From the NCBI GenBank assembly GCA_963816795.1, contig CAWFLT010000014.1, forward strand, positions 310,001 through 374,000: a stretch of 64,000 nt of DNA, written 5' to 3'. Below, piece after piece: positions 17,381 through 27,395 of the stretch. Under the pieces are notes generated by a model. The model was not told where the DNA came from, made no database searches, and saw only the letters and a list, made by a program, of their open reading frames with translations. Made by a program: the position numbers and the translations under genes. Positions within the stretch are counted from its first letter, which is position 1; each line of letters begins with the position of its first letter. Source of the stretch: CAWFLT01 sp963816795 (GTDB lineage: Bacteria > Acidobacteriota > Vicinamibacteria > Vicinamibacterales > SCN-69-37).

Positions 17381-17614
17381 TCAGCGAGCGCCGAGAGTCA
17401 CCAGCAGCTCGCGCCGGCTGCTCTCGTCAAGGCCGTCGAGGTCGACGGTGCTGTCGCACTCGTCGCAAAGAACCTCGACCAGGGCGGGCCGCCCTTCTTC
17501 CTGCGGCGGCTGGATCTGGCCATCGGCCACGCGCAGCAGGTGCATCTGCAGCGTTTTGACAAGGAAATTCTCGGCATTTCCGCAATTCGGACAATTCAGC
17601 GGCAAAATCGACAC
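17381..17614 (-). CDS. Small zinc-ribbon protein
   Basis: A 77-residue protein with two CxxC knuckles, NCPNCGNAENF at the start and VLCDECDSTVDLD in the second half, separated by about 40 residues. This is a likely single zinc ribbon. No enzymatic domain is visible. It is the first gene of the minus-strand run leading to mrp and the M16 pair. Confidence 0.65.
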   Translation of the reverse strand: MSILPLNCPNCGNAENFLVKTLQMHLLRVADGQIQPPQEEGRPALVEVLCDECDSTVDLDGLDESSRRELLVTLGAR

Positions 17615-17668
17615 TCCGTCAGGCCCGCGAAGCCGGCCCCGCCATGAGTGTATCTCACACCCTGAGCG

Positions 17669-20600
17669 TCAAGGGTAAATGATCTTGATTTCAACGCGAT
17701 CGGTGCCGAATGCCGCCCGAATCGCCGCCAGATAGGTCTTGGCCTGCTCGTCGTGCTCCGGCCGGGGCCGGCCGGTCTTGAACTCGAGCACCGTCACGCC
17801 TCCGTCAGGAGCGACGACGAGGCAATCGATCACGCCTCGAACGAGTGTACCGGCGCCATCCGGGCGCGCATAGGAGAACGGGACTTCGAAATAGCAGGTA
17901 CCGGCCGCGAGCGCGGCCAGCACGTCAGGGTGGCGCCGGAGCCGTCCGTATGAAGCCACCGCCGCGGCGACGACGGCCGCGGGGTCAGCGACGTCCACGA
18001 GGTCGCCCGCCCGGATGAGCGCGGCCATGGCATCAGCGACGGAGCGCTCGTCAGCGTCGGGCGGCAGGGCCCGCGGGAGCAGCCGATGGACCAGGGTCCC
18101 CGCGAGCCGATCAGCAGCCGCCGTGACGTCGGGTCGGCTGTCAGCCGGTGCCGGACCGGCAGACGCCGCCGTGGCCGCGATTGGCGCGGGCCGCGCGGGC
18201 GAGATCGGCGTCAGGTCGAACACCGGCGGCTCTGGCGCCTCGATTGCGGGCGGCGCCGGCCCGGGTTCAGCGCCGAGGCAGACCCGAAACGTGAAGTCGC
18301 CGGCCGGGCTCGTCCAAGTCACCGTGGATGTCGCAGTCGCGGCCGCCGCGAGCGCGTCGGTGAGTCCAACGGGCAGGAGTCCAGCCAGGCTTCTCGCCTT
18401 TCGAGGGACGCGTCCCCTGGGATCCAACTCCGTCGCGAGATACAGCCGGTCCCGCGCCCGGGTGAGCGCCACATAGACGAGCCGCCGCAGTTCCTCTTCT
18501 TCGCGCTGCTCCTCGAGGGCGAGGCCGGGGCTGGATCGGAACGCGACCTCCGGCTCGCCGTCAACGCCGTGCTCGATGACCGTGAATCCTGCACCCGTTC
18601 CCCGCCCGGGAATGTGCAGATTGACGACAAAGACGATGGGGAACTCGAGGCCTTTCGCCGCGTGGATGGTCATGAGATTGACGCAGCCCGATGCCTCGAC
18701 GATGGCATTGGATTCATCGCCGGCCCGCAACGTCTCGAAGTAGTCGGCCAGCCTTCCCAACGTGGCGTAGCCGCGGCTCTCCACGCGACGGATCAGCGCC
18801 CGGACCTTCTTGACGTTCTCGCGAGCCTGGTCGAGGCGGCGGCCGCGTAGTTCATATAGATAGGCGGACTCCCGCATGATGCGGTCGACGAGCTCGCTCG
18901 GCGAGATGCGGTCCGCCAGGGGCAGCCAATTGGCCAGGCTCGCGCGTGCCCGAACGAGCAGGCCACGATCCGGCTCGTCCAGATCCCGATCGGCAGGAGA
19001 TTCGGCGCCGAGCGCCTGGGCGAACGCGGGCGCGAGCCGTACGAGCGCGACATCCGAAAGGCGCACGAAGCGCGACCGCAGGAGCTCCGCGGCCCGGAGG
19101 TCGGAGTCGGGCTCGGCGAGATAGCGCAGCAGCGCCTGAAGGTCCTGGACCTCCGGCGCGTCGAAGAAGCCGAGCCCCTTGTAGACGTAGGTCCGGATCC
19201 CGCGGGCTTCGAGGGCGTCCTCGAACGCAGGATGCCCTTGCCGGGCGCGAAACAGAATCGCGATGTCGTCAGGGCGCGCAGCGCGGGGAGGTCCGTGACG
19301 ATCGCGGACCGTGGCGTCGCGAAGCAGGCGCTCGACCTCGGAGGCGACGGCGGCAGCGCAGCCGGACAAGCTGGCGGCCGCAATGGCGCCGAGCACGGGC
19401 TCGCCGTCACGCAAGGCGCCGGGCGCGATCTCGGGCACGGGAAACCGGTCGGCATCACCATAGGAGAATCGGCCGGTCACGCGTGTTGTCTCGCGATCGC
19501 CTGGAGCCGTGGCCTCGGCCGCTGCCTCATCCCGGTCGGCAGCCATGGACTGGGACACGGCGTTCACGAACGCGAGCAACTCGGGCACGGCGCGAAAGCT
19601 GGTCGTGATCACCTGACGCGCGCCCCGGCCCGGCCGAAGGGCGGCGATCTTCCGCGCCGCTTCATCCAGGAGGGTGACCTCGGCGTGGCGGAAGCGGTAG
19701 ATCGACTGTTTCCGGTCGCCGACGACGAAGACCGACGTCGGCGCGTCGGTGGCGCCCTCCCCTTCTCCCCAGGCATCGATCAGCAACTCGACGAGGCGCC
19801 ATTGCAGCCGGCTCGTGTCCTGGAACTCGTCGACGAGGACATGGTGATAACGCGATTGCAACTTCATCCGGCTGCGCGCGAACTCTTCCTGTCGTTCGAG
19901 CAGCGCGACCGACTTCTGCAGCATCGCGGCAAAATCGAGCAGCCCGTGTTCGTCGAGCAGCCGTTCGTAGCGATCGGCGGCCGTGGCCAGCAGCGTCTCG
20001 ACGCCGCGCGCGAGCAGCACGTCGATCTGCGCATCGAGCGCGTCGATCGCGTCCTTGACCCAGCCAGAAACCTCCCGCAGGGCCGCTTCGTGGCGCCGCC
20101 GGGCGTCGGCCGAAGCGAAGAGATCGCCCTTGTAGGCAGCCCCGAGCTTCTTGCGCGGCTCGCCGGCCTTGGTCAGGAAATACCGCTCGAGCCGGCGCCG
20201 GAGGTGTTGCGCGCGTGCCGGTCCAGCATCAACGAGCTCATCGATCCGGCTGAGATCGGCGCGCAGCCAACGGAACTCGGGAGATGGTGCCGGGCCGTCG
20301 ATCGAGCAGCGCGGATCGCGTGGCGCCGGCCGGAATCAGATCGCGGATCCGGGCGACAAACGCCGCCGCAATTTCTTCCGTCGTTCGCGCCGGGCCCTGC
20401 CGGCGGACGTACGTGGCCACCGCCGGGCACGCCACGTGCCGCCGGTCCAGCAGCGCCGCGACCGCCCCGCGCAACACCGGCAGCTTGATGCGGGCCAGCA
20501 GGAGCCGCAGCGGCTCGTCGGCCTCCAGCCGTCCGCGGATCGCGCGGAACGTGAGGTCCATGGCCTCGTTGGCGAACCGCGCAATCTCGGTTTCGTCAGC

Positions 20601-21020
20601 GATCTCGAATCCCGGTTCGACGTCGCCTTCGAGCGGAAACTCGTGGAGGAGCGCGAAGCAGAACGCGTCGATGGTCGAGATCTGGATGTCGGCCAGGTGA
20701 TTCTGGAGTGCGCGCCAGGCCGCCGGGGTCCAGGCGCCGGCGGCCGCCCGGCGATGGAGCTCCGCGATGACGCGCTCGCGCATCTCAGCCGCTGCCTTGC
20801 GCGTAAAGGTGATGGCGAGAATGTGCCGCGGATCGACGCCCGCCTCGAGCAGCCGGACATAGCGATCGACGAGCACGCGCGTCTTGCCCGTTCCCGCAGA
20901 CGCTTCGAGGACGACGTCGTTGCGGGGATCGACGGCAAAGTCGCGCGCCGCCTGATCGGGAACCGGCGGCGTCTCGGCGGATGGTCCGCCGTCCACATCA
21001 AACAGGCTCGGTTGCTTCAT
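17669..21020 (-). CDS. addA: AddA-type UvrD-like helicase/exonuclease subunit, one frameshift
   Basis: Together the two frames encode about 1,115 residues. The N-terminal part (from ATG 21020) has Walker A in EASAGTGKTRVLVDRYV, motif Ia ILAITFTRKAAAEM and QISTIDAFC. The second part carries Walker B VLVDEFQDTSRLQWRL, VFVVGDRKQSIYRFR, LMTIHAAKGLEFPIVFVV and LVYVALTRARDRLYLA. It ends with a RecB-like nuclease site, GVIDCLVVA followed by VTVLEFKTGRPRPEH. A one-base break near 20300 separates them. AddA translocates 3'-5' and cuts one strand during double-strand-break processing. Its start lies 23 bp inside the end of addB. Confidence 0.88.
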
Positions 21021-23983
21021 CGCTCTCGGTGCGGTATTCCTTGCGGCAGACACCGGCGTAGCGGCACCAGGCGCACTCGTTGGGTCGTAACGGACGTGGC
21101 GGGAAGCGGCCGGCCTCGATAGCGTCAGTGGTGTCGGCGAATTCTGCCGCGCGAGCCTCGACGGCGATCGCAGCCGGCTCACGCGACGAGCCCAGGGGTC
21201 CCTCGAATTTCCGGTCGTCACCGAAGGCAAGGTACATGGCCGCGTCCACGCGGTGGGGCCGCCCGTCTTCGGCCTCCAGCATCTGCGCCGCCGCATGTGC
21301 GTAGACCGCCACCTGAATCGATGTCGCGAGGTCGGGCAGATTCCCGAGCTTGTAGTCGACGATGCGCAGCGAGCCGTCGGCGAAGACGTCGATGCGGTCG
21401 GCCTTGCCATGAATCTCGACGGTCTTCTGCTTCAACCCGCCAAGCTGCGGAAAGACGAACGGGCCGCGCAGGCTGACCTCGAGCCGGCGGTCCTCGACGG
21501 CCTTGCCGGCGTCCGACTCCAACTCGAAGACCTGTTCGGCAACGCCGCGCTTGACGAGCGAGCCCAAAAGTCGCGTCTCCTCGAGGACGCGATCGGCAGC
21601 CGGCAGCCGCGCGAGCGACTCGTGCGTCAGTGCGGTGAAGAGGTCGATCGCGTCAGGCAGGCTCGCTGGAGTGATCGCGCCACGGCCGGCAGCGTGCCAG
21701 TCCGCGTAGAACTTCTCGAACAGCTCGTGCACCAGCTGGCCGCGCTCGAGCGGGGTCAGACCTGCGGCCTCTTCCCGCTCTTCGGGAAGGCCGAGGACGG
21801 TCTCGGAAAAATACTTGAAGGGACACGCGACGTAGTGATCGACGCGGCTGATCCGGTACGCCTCCGGCGCCACGGCTCCGACCTGCCCGCTGTAGCGTGG
21901 ATCGTCCAACGCGGGCCGCTGGCGGCGGAGCGTCAGCCAATCGCCGATGCCGGGATCGAGGTCTGATGCTGGAGCCGCGTCGTGCGTCAGAATTTCATCG
22001 GAGAACATCCGCGGTACGGTCGCGACCGGCGCAGCGACGGCCGGCAAGTCGCGCGCGGCCTCGACCATCGGCGACAGCCCGACGATCGAGTCGCCCTCCA
22101 ACTGAAACGCGTGCAGGGTCGTCGTTCGGGCGGCGAGCGATAGCAAGTCGCGAAATGCCGCCTGCTGCGCGCGCATCTGATCCGGCTCCTGCGGCCAGCC
22201 GAGCGCTTTGAGCAGCCCGCTGGTGTAGAAGATGCTGCGGCGCGGCCGCTCGGGCCAGTCGGACTCGACCAATCCGACGAGATGCACGTGGTCGAACGCG
22301 CCAAACCTGGCGGCCACCGCATCGACCAGCTGCACGCCGCCTGCGCCGCGTGTTGGCGAGAACGTCCGCGCTTCGATGGCGTGATGGATCGCCGCAGTGA
22401 TCGCCGCATGGGGGCGAGCGGCGTCGTCGTGGCGTTCGAACGCGCTGGCGAGCTCGTCGAGGACGGCCAGGACCGCCGCGCGCGCCCGATGCTGACGATC
22501 GTGCATGTCGCCGTCCGATGCGGCCGGCCGTTCGTAGCGCCGGAGAAATGCCGCGAGTGCCCGGACCTGCGCCGACGCACGGTCGCCAGTCCGAAAAGCC
22601 GCGAGGGCCTCGCGCACGGCGGCGGCCGCGCGCGCCCCGCGCGCCGCCGCGTCGCGGCTGACACGGCCACGGTGAGGCCGCTCCTGAAAGTAGGCGGCCA
22701 CCTCCGACGCATAGGAGTCGGCTTCACCAGTCGCCCGGCGCTCGGAGAGGGCGACGTCAAGGGCGGCGACATCGGCGGCGGCGAGCGCCTGTCCGTCGAC
22801 GTCGAGGCCAATCATCGCGGAGCGCAGCAAAGCGACGGCGCTCTCGCGCGTGCCGCCAGTCCGGGCGACGGTCAACACGAGATCGAGTAACGCGGCGTAC
22901 GGCTCGCCCGCCAGCGGCTGCGCATCGAAGGCCTGATACGGCACCCGCGCATCCGTGAGGACCTGTCGCGCCAGGTACAGGTACGGCAGGGGCCGATAGA
23001 AGACGACGGCGGTCGGCTCGGTGAGGGCGTGGTCCGTCGCCGCGGTGCGCGCGCGCACGGCGCGTGTGACCTGTCGCAGCTCCTCTTCGCGATCGCGGCT
23101 GACGAAGACGCGCCGGTCCGGATCGCCGCCCGGAATCACGAGCCGGGAGGCGGTTCCCGGATGCTCGACGCGCCGCTCGTCGATGCCGGGCAGCTCGCGT
23201 TCGAGCCGCTCGCGAAACCCGGCATCATGCGTGTCGTCCGTCATGACGACGTCGATCCGGGTCAGCGTGCGCAACCGGCCGGCCAGATCGAAGTCCGCCG
23301 GCCACAGACCGCGCGGATCAGAAGGATGATCCGCGACCGCGATAATCACGTGATCGACCGGGAGCGACGGCTGCTCGCGCACGAGTCGCCCGCGCATGAC
23401 GTGCTCGTCGATGGCGCCGCTCTGGCTCAAGCCGCGTTCGTAGTCGAGAAACGTAAAGGCGAGAAACGCCGTTTGCTGGATCAAGCTCTCGCTGCCGCGA
23501 TCCATGCCGCGCTCGCCGCGCAGTTGATCGAACAGCACGCGGGTGAATCGCCGAATCGTCCGCTGCCGGCGGCCAAGCTCGTCGTAGAGATCCAGCATCT
23601 CGGCGATGAGCCCGGGCCGGAGCCGGAACGGCGATCCGCCGAGCCGGGGCGCGGTCCGCCGTTTTGCGCGCGGCCCGCTCGAGGAGCACTTCGCGTTCGA
23701 GCCGCGTGGCGACGCGCGGCGACCCGGACAGCGTGCCCGCCAGTTGGGCGAGCCAGTCTTCGCGCGTGAGCAGGTCGGGGAGCAGCAGTCCGCCGCGACC
23801 GGACGGGCCGAGATCGTGCCCCTCGAGCGTCCGGCGAAGGAGCTCTGCCGAGGCGTGCGTCGGGACGAGAACCGCCCGCCGGCGGCGCGCCAGGGGAGGA
23901 CCTTCGAGCGCGAGCGTCGCGATCGCCGCGCGGAACGCGCCGAGGTCGCGCGCGCGAACCAGCGTCCGGCGCTGTGGCGTCAT
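20998..23983 (-). CDS. addB: AddB-type helicase-nuclease subunit with Fe-S motif, one frameshift
   Basis: The N-terminal frame (ATG 23983) gives PTHASAELLRRTLEGHDLG and continues, after a break near 23640, into an 866-residue frame starting at LDLYDELGRRQRTIRRF. There is no intact Walker A, as in many AddB-like proteins. The C-terminal PD-(D/E)xK domain is seen in GKADRIDVFADGSLRIVDYK. A Cys in YVACPFKYFSETVLGLP together with NECAWCRYAGVC (CxxCx5C) builds the four-Cys iron-sulfur staple typical of AddB. It works with AddA in recombinational repair. The short overlaps on both sides indicate a single operon. Confidence 0.87.
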
Positions 23984-25356
23984 CGCTCGGCGAACACGGG
24001 AGGAAGGAGCCGCCTGGCCAACAGTTCCCGGGTCTGGGCAAGGAGCAGTTCGGCGCCGGCGGCCGCGGTCGAGGCTTCGCGCGCGAGCGACATGCTGATC
24101 GCAGCCACTGCCAGGCGGCGGCGCGACGTCGCCTGCACCGACATGTGGATCGCGCTCAACAGCGTGGCGTGAACCTCCGCGAGATCGGACGGCGGCGTGA
24201 CCCGCGCAAGCTCCACCGACATCGCCTGGAGGCGTGTGTCCGCGCGCACAAGACGCTCGAACGCCATGCTCTTCATATCGCGGATGAACGCCATGACCGA
24301 TTTCAGACCGTCGAGTGTGGCGAACGCCGGGCGAACGCGGCGTTCGTAGGCCAGCAGATCGCGGCGGACGGCGGCGTAATGTTCAAGGTGCAGCTGGTAC
24401 TCGCGCGCCGCTTCCAGCTTGGCCTCGATCGCCGCGAGGAGCGCCATCACCTGCTGCGGGCGCCGCCCACCGAGCGCACGGTCGCGCGTTTCCACGGTCG
24501 CACGCACGCTCGCGAACGCGGCCACATCGCCGCGGCGCATCGCCGCGTCAGCGGCCGCCAGTGCGTCGCTGGCCAACGTCGAGTAGTCGCGCTCGGCGGC
24601 GACCTCCGCGTCGAACTCGGTGCGCACCGACGCCCGCAGGTCGTCGCCGTCCGGCTCGCGATCGAGCAACGCCGTCACGGATCGCAGGACGGCGACGCGG
24701 TCTTCAGCGACATCGGTCGCGCGGGCCGCGGCGAGCGCCAGGGCGATCGACTCGCGGAGCCCCGGCGGTGCCACGACCCGGTCGTAGACGGGGTCGACCG
24801 GGCCACTCCGCAGGTCGAGGGTGAGCTGCGTATCGCCGGCGGCGACTCGCAACTCGGCGATCACGACGTCGAACAGCGCCGACAGCTCCCGGATGTCAGC
24901 GGCCCGGTAGCGATAGTGCTCCTCGGACCAGGTCAACAGCCGCCGTTGCGCCTCCTCGGCCAGCTCGAGCCGCTTCCGTGGATCGGCAATCGCCTTCAGC
25001 TGGTCGAGCGCCCGCTGGACCTCTTCGGTGATCGCGGCATAGTCCGACTCGCCGCGCGTCGCCGCATACAGCGCGGCCCGCATCGACTCGGCATACCGGC
25101 TGGTCCGCTCGACGTCGACCGTCGACTCGGGCACGCTCATCAATTGCATCTCGTTCCGGCCGGCCGTCCCGCTCACGAGCAGGGTAAACACGACATGGCC
25201 GTCAACGACGACCGATTCGCCGTAGGCCGGCAGCGCTTGCCCGTCCTTCAGGAACACACGATGCGTGGCGCGCGGTTCCACGAGCTGCGCCGCGGCGGGC
25301 GACACGAGCAGCGAGACGGCCAGCAGGGCGATAAACGACGTGGCCAGCCGCAGCAT
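23980..25356 (-). CDS. Secreted helical protein of unknown function upstream of addB
   Basis: A 458-residue protein with a signal peptide (MLRLATSFIALLAVSLLVSP, then AAAQ) followed by a short beta-rich region (residues 30-75, ATHRVFLKDGQALPAYG). The rest is almost all Ala/Arg/Glu-rich helix, probably coiled coil (for example LDQLKAIADPRKRLELAEEA). No family is recognised. It overlaps addB by ATGA, so it is cotranscribed with a DNA-repair pair although it is exported, an odd partnership. ATG 25356 was chosen because the signal peptide starts there. Confidence 0.65.
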   Translation of the reverse strand: MLRLATSFIALLAVSLLVSPAAAQLVEPRATHRVFLKDGQALPAYGESVVVDGHVVFTLLVSGTAGRNEMQLMSVPESTVDVERTSRYAESMRAALYAATRGESDYAAITEEVQRALDQLKAIADPRKRLELAEEAQRRLLTWSEEHYRYRAADIRELSALFDVVIAELRVAAGDTQLTLDLRSGPVDPVYDRVVAPPGLRESIALALAAARATDVAEDRVAVLRSVTALLDREPDGDDLRASVRTEFDAEVAAERDYSTLASDALAAADAAMRRGDVAAFASVRATVETRDRALGGRRPQQVMALLAAIEAKLEAAREYQLHLEHYAAVRRDLLAYERRVRPAFATLDGLKSVMAFIRDMKSMAFERLVRADTRLQAMSVELARVTPPSDLAEVHATLLSAIHMSVQATSRRRLAVAAISMSLAREASTAAAGAELLLAQTRELLARRLLPPVFAER

Positions 25357-25577
25357 GCGCGCCTCATTTTGACACCGCTGTGCAAAAGCTGTGGAAGAAA
25401 CGTGGAAGAGCTGTGCACGAGTTGTCGGCGCATTTTTATTTTTCGCCGTCTTCCCAACGATCCGGGCCAATCGCCCACTCCTGGTGCAGCTTCGCACCGC
25501 GTTTCGCTTGTTTGTAAAGTCCGCATCACTACAATCATCGAACGCGCGCGGATCGCTGAGCGCGTCGCGACCGAACC
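25357..25577. other. Divergent intergenic region
   Basis: 221 bp between the addB-operon leader gene and the plus-strand genes. It contains a cluster of CTGTGCAAAAG, CTGTGGAAG, CGTGGAAGAG and CTGTGCACG words (25378-25412) and a short T-rich tract (ATTTTTATTTTT at 25432). Promoters for both directions must lie here; none was assigned with confidence. Confidence 0.4.
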
Positions 25578-25799
25578 GTGAATACCGTCACCTTCACCGA
25601 AACCATCCACGGCCGCCCCTACGTCATCGTCGCGTTAGCCATCGGGCCCGACCGGTGGCGGGCCGAGGTGGTCCGGACGCCAGGCACGCCAACGGCGCTG
25701 ATGCCGTTCTACGGCGCCACGCCAGACGACGCAGCCGGCCGACTGGCGGGCTGGCTGCAACGCGCCGGCAACCGGTCTGCCGGCCGTGGCGGCGTATAG
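25578..25799 (+). CDS. Small hypothetical protein
   Basis: A 73-residue cytosolic protein starting MNTVTFTETIHGRPYVIVAL. The composition is normal and no domain is recognised. The segment PFYGATPDDAAGRLAGWLQR looks like a helical end. It stops 9 bp before the asparaginase start and may be cotranscribed with it. Confidence 0.5.
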   Translation: MNTVTFTETIHGRPYVIVALAIGPDRWRAEVVRTPGTPTALMPFYGATPDDAAGRLAGWLQRAGNRSAGRGGV

Positions 25800-25808
25800 T
25801 AACGTGCT

Positions 25809-26888
25809 ATGCGCGTTTCCCTCCGTTTGCGCCTGACGGCCGTCGTCGGCGCATCGCTCATCGCAGCGGCGAGCCTGCCAGGATCGATCATTCGCGTCGC
25901 CGCGCAGGCGCCGGCCGCGCCGGTCCAGGCCGAGCTTCCTCGCGTCTACCTCTTCGCCACCGGCGGCACCATCAGCAACCGGGACGGCGGCCGGCTGACC
26001 GTCGACGAGCTGCTCAAGTCCGTGCCGAACCTGAGCCAGCGGGTGCGCGCCGAAGGCGAGCAGTTCGCCAATGTCTCGAGCGGCCAGATCACGATGGACC
26101 AGTGGCTGGACCTCTCGCGGCGGATCAACGACCGCTTCAAGAAAGACGCTGACCTGGCCGGCGTGGTCGTAACGAGCGGCACCGACACGCTGGAAGAACT
26201 GGCCTACTTCCTCCACCTTACCGTCCGCGACCCCCGGCCCGTGGTCGTCGTCGGATCCATGCGCAATCCGAGTCAGACCGGCTACGAAGGGGTTGCCAAC
26301 CTGGATGACGGGTTCCGCGTCGCCGCCGACCCGGCATCGCGCGACATGGGCACGCTCGTCGTGCTGAACGATCAGATCAACTCCGCGCGCGAAGTGACGA
26401 AGAACGACGCCAGGCTGCTGAACACCTTCGGGTCCGGCGACTATGGCGAGCTCGGGACCGTCTTCGACCGCGTGGCGTTCATCCGCAAGCCCGTCAAACG
26501 GCACACCGCGAAGAGCGAGTTCGACGTCGCGGCCATCACCGCCTTGCCACGCGTGGACGTCATCCTGACCTACCAGGGCGCGAACGGCGACCTCATCAAG
26601 GCAGCGGCCGATCTTGGGGCCAAAGGCATCGTCACGGCCGGCGCCGGCACCGGGGCGCTCAGCGGCAGCCAGGGTCAGGGCGTCTCGCAGGCCACGGAGA
26701 AGGGCGTGTTCGTCGTCTCGACCACACGCACGGGCGCCGGCAGCGTGGGCACCGGCGGCCGCGGCGGGACCAGCCGCCGCATCCAGGGCGACGACCTGCA
26801 ACCAGTCAAGGCGCGAATCCTCTTGATGCTCGCGCTCGCGACGACCTCCGATCCAGCCGAAATTCAACGCATGTTCCGAGAGTACTGA
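25809..26888 (+). CDS. ansB: Type II (exported) L-asparaginase
   Basis: A 359-residue protein. A signal peptide precedes VAAQAPAAP. The first catalytic Thr is in YLFATGGTISNRDGG and the second motif is VVTSGTDTLEELAYFLHL. Asn/Asp binding (SGQITMDQWL), VGSMRNPSQTGYEGVANL and TYQGANGDLIKAA are all present. It hydrolyses asparagine to aspartate and ammonia in the periplasm. Unusually, a Gly-rich insertion (TGAGSVGTGGRGGTS) near residue 320 replaces the usual tight C-terminal loop. Plus strand, ending at the repeat arrays. Confidence 0.92.
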   Translation: MRVSLRLRLTAVVGASLIAAASLPGSIIRVAAQAPAAPVQAELPRVYLFATGGTISNRDGGRLTVDELLKSVPNLSQRVRAEGEQFANVSSGQITMDQWLDLSRRINDRFKKDADLAGVVVTSGTDTLEELAYFLHLTVRDPRPVVVVGSMRNPSQTGYEGVANLDDGFRVAADPASRDMGTLVVLNDQINSAREVTKNDARLLNTFGSGDYGELGTVFDRVAFIRKPVKRHTAKSEFDVAAITALPRVDVILTYQGANGDLIKAAADLGAKGIVTAGAGTGALSGSQGQGVSQATEKGVFVVSTTRTGAGSVGTGGRGGTSRRIQGDDLQPVKARILLMLALATTSDPAEIQRMFREY

Positions 26889-27395
26889 GCGGAAGGTCCG
26901 GGGTGAAAGGCGCGGGAAGTCCGGAGTGAAGGGCACGGGAAGTTCGGGGTGAAGGGCGTTTGAAGTGCGGAGTGGAATGCGTGGGAAGTCCGGAGTGGAA
27001 ACCGCCCGAGGTCCGGAGTGGAAGGCGCTCGAGGTCCGGCGCTAGCGCGCGACGCCTAGATGCCGGGGCGCGGACTTCAAGCGCTTTCCAGTGTGGACCT
27101 CGAGCGCGTTCAACACCGGACTTCAAGCGCTTTCACTCCGGACTTCGCCCGCGAGTCGCCGCGCCTCCAAGCTCGAGGCGCGCTACGAGCGCCGCGTGCC
27201 CTCGCGCCTCCAAGCCCGAGGCGCGCTACGAGCGCCGCGGACCTCGTGCGCCCTTCACTCCGCACCTCGAGCGCTCGTCACGCCGGACTTCAAGCGCGTT
27301 CCACTTCGGACCTCCTGTGCTTTTCACGCAGGACTTCGGGTGCCCTTCACCCCGTACTTCAGGCGCTCTCCACGCCTTACTTCCTGCGCTCTTCA
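26889..27395. repeat. Two opposed arrays of a degenerate 23-bp repeat
   Basis: From 26890 to about 27045 the unit GGGAAGTCCGGAGTGAAGGG (plus three variable bases) repeats about six times at 23-bp spacing. From about 27070 to 27395 the reverse-complement form, GGACTTCAAGCGCTTTCACTCC, repeats about ten times. The second array is interrupted by two nearly identical GAGGCGCGCTACGAGCGCCG blocks (around 27175-27240). The arrays lie between convergent genes and can form a very long imperfect foldback. The reading frames inside (repeats of RTSxxFHSGL) are by-products. Confidence 0.8.

Noticed and set aside
25378..25412. Cluster of TGTGCAAAA/TGTGGAAGA words resembling DnaA boxes, hence a replication origin
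   Set aside because: Best matches are 7 of 9 to the DnaA-box consensus; there is no dnaA, dnaN or gidA nearby and only a small AT-rich tract.
23974..25581. 535-codon plus-strand frame
   Set aside because: Antisense to the secreted protein upstream of addB; no start signal, and the composition is typical of a GC-rich shadow.
26889..27395. Possible CRISPR array
   Set aside because: The 23-bp units follow each other without unique spacers, vary strongly in sequence, reverse orientation midway, and no cas genes are nearby.
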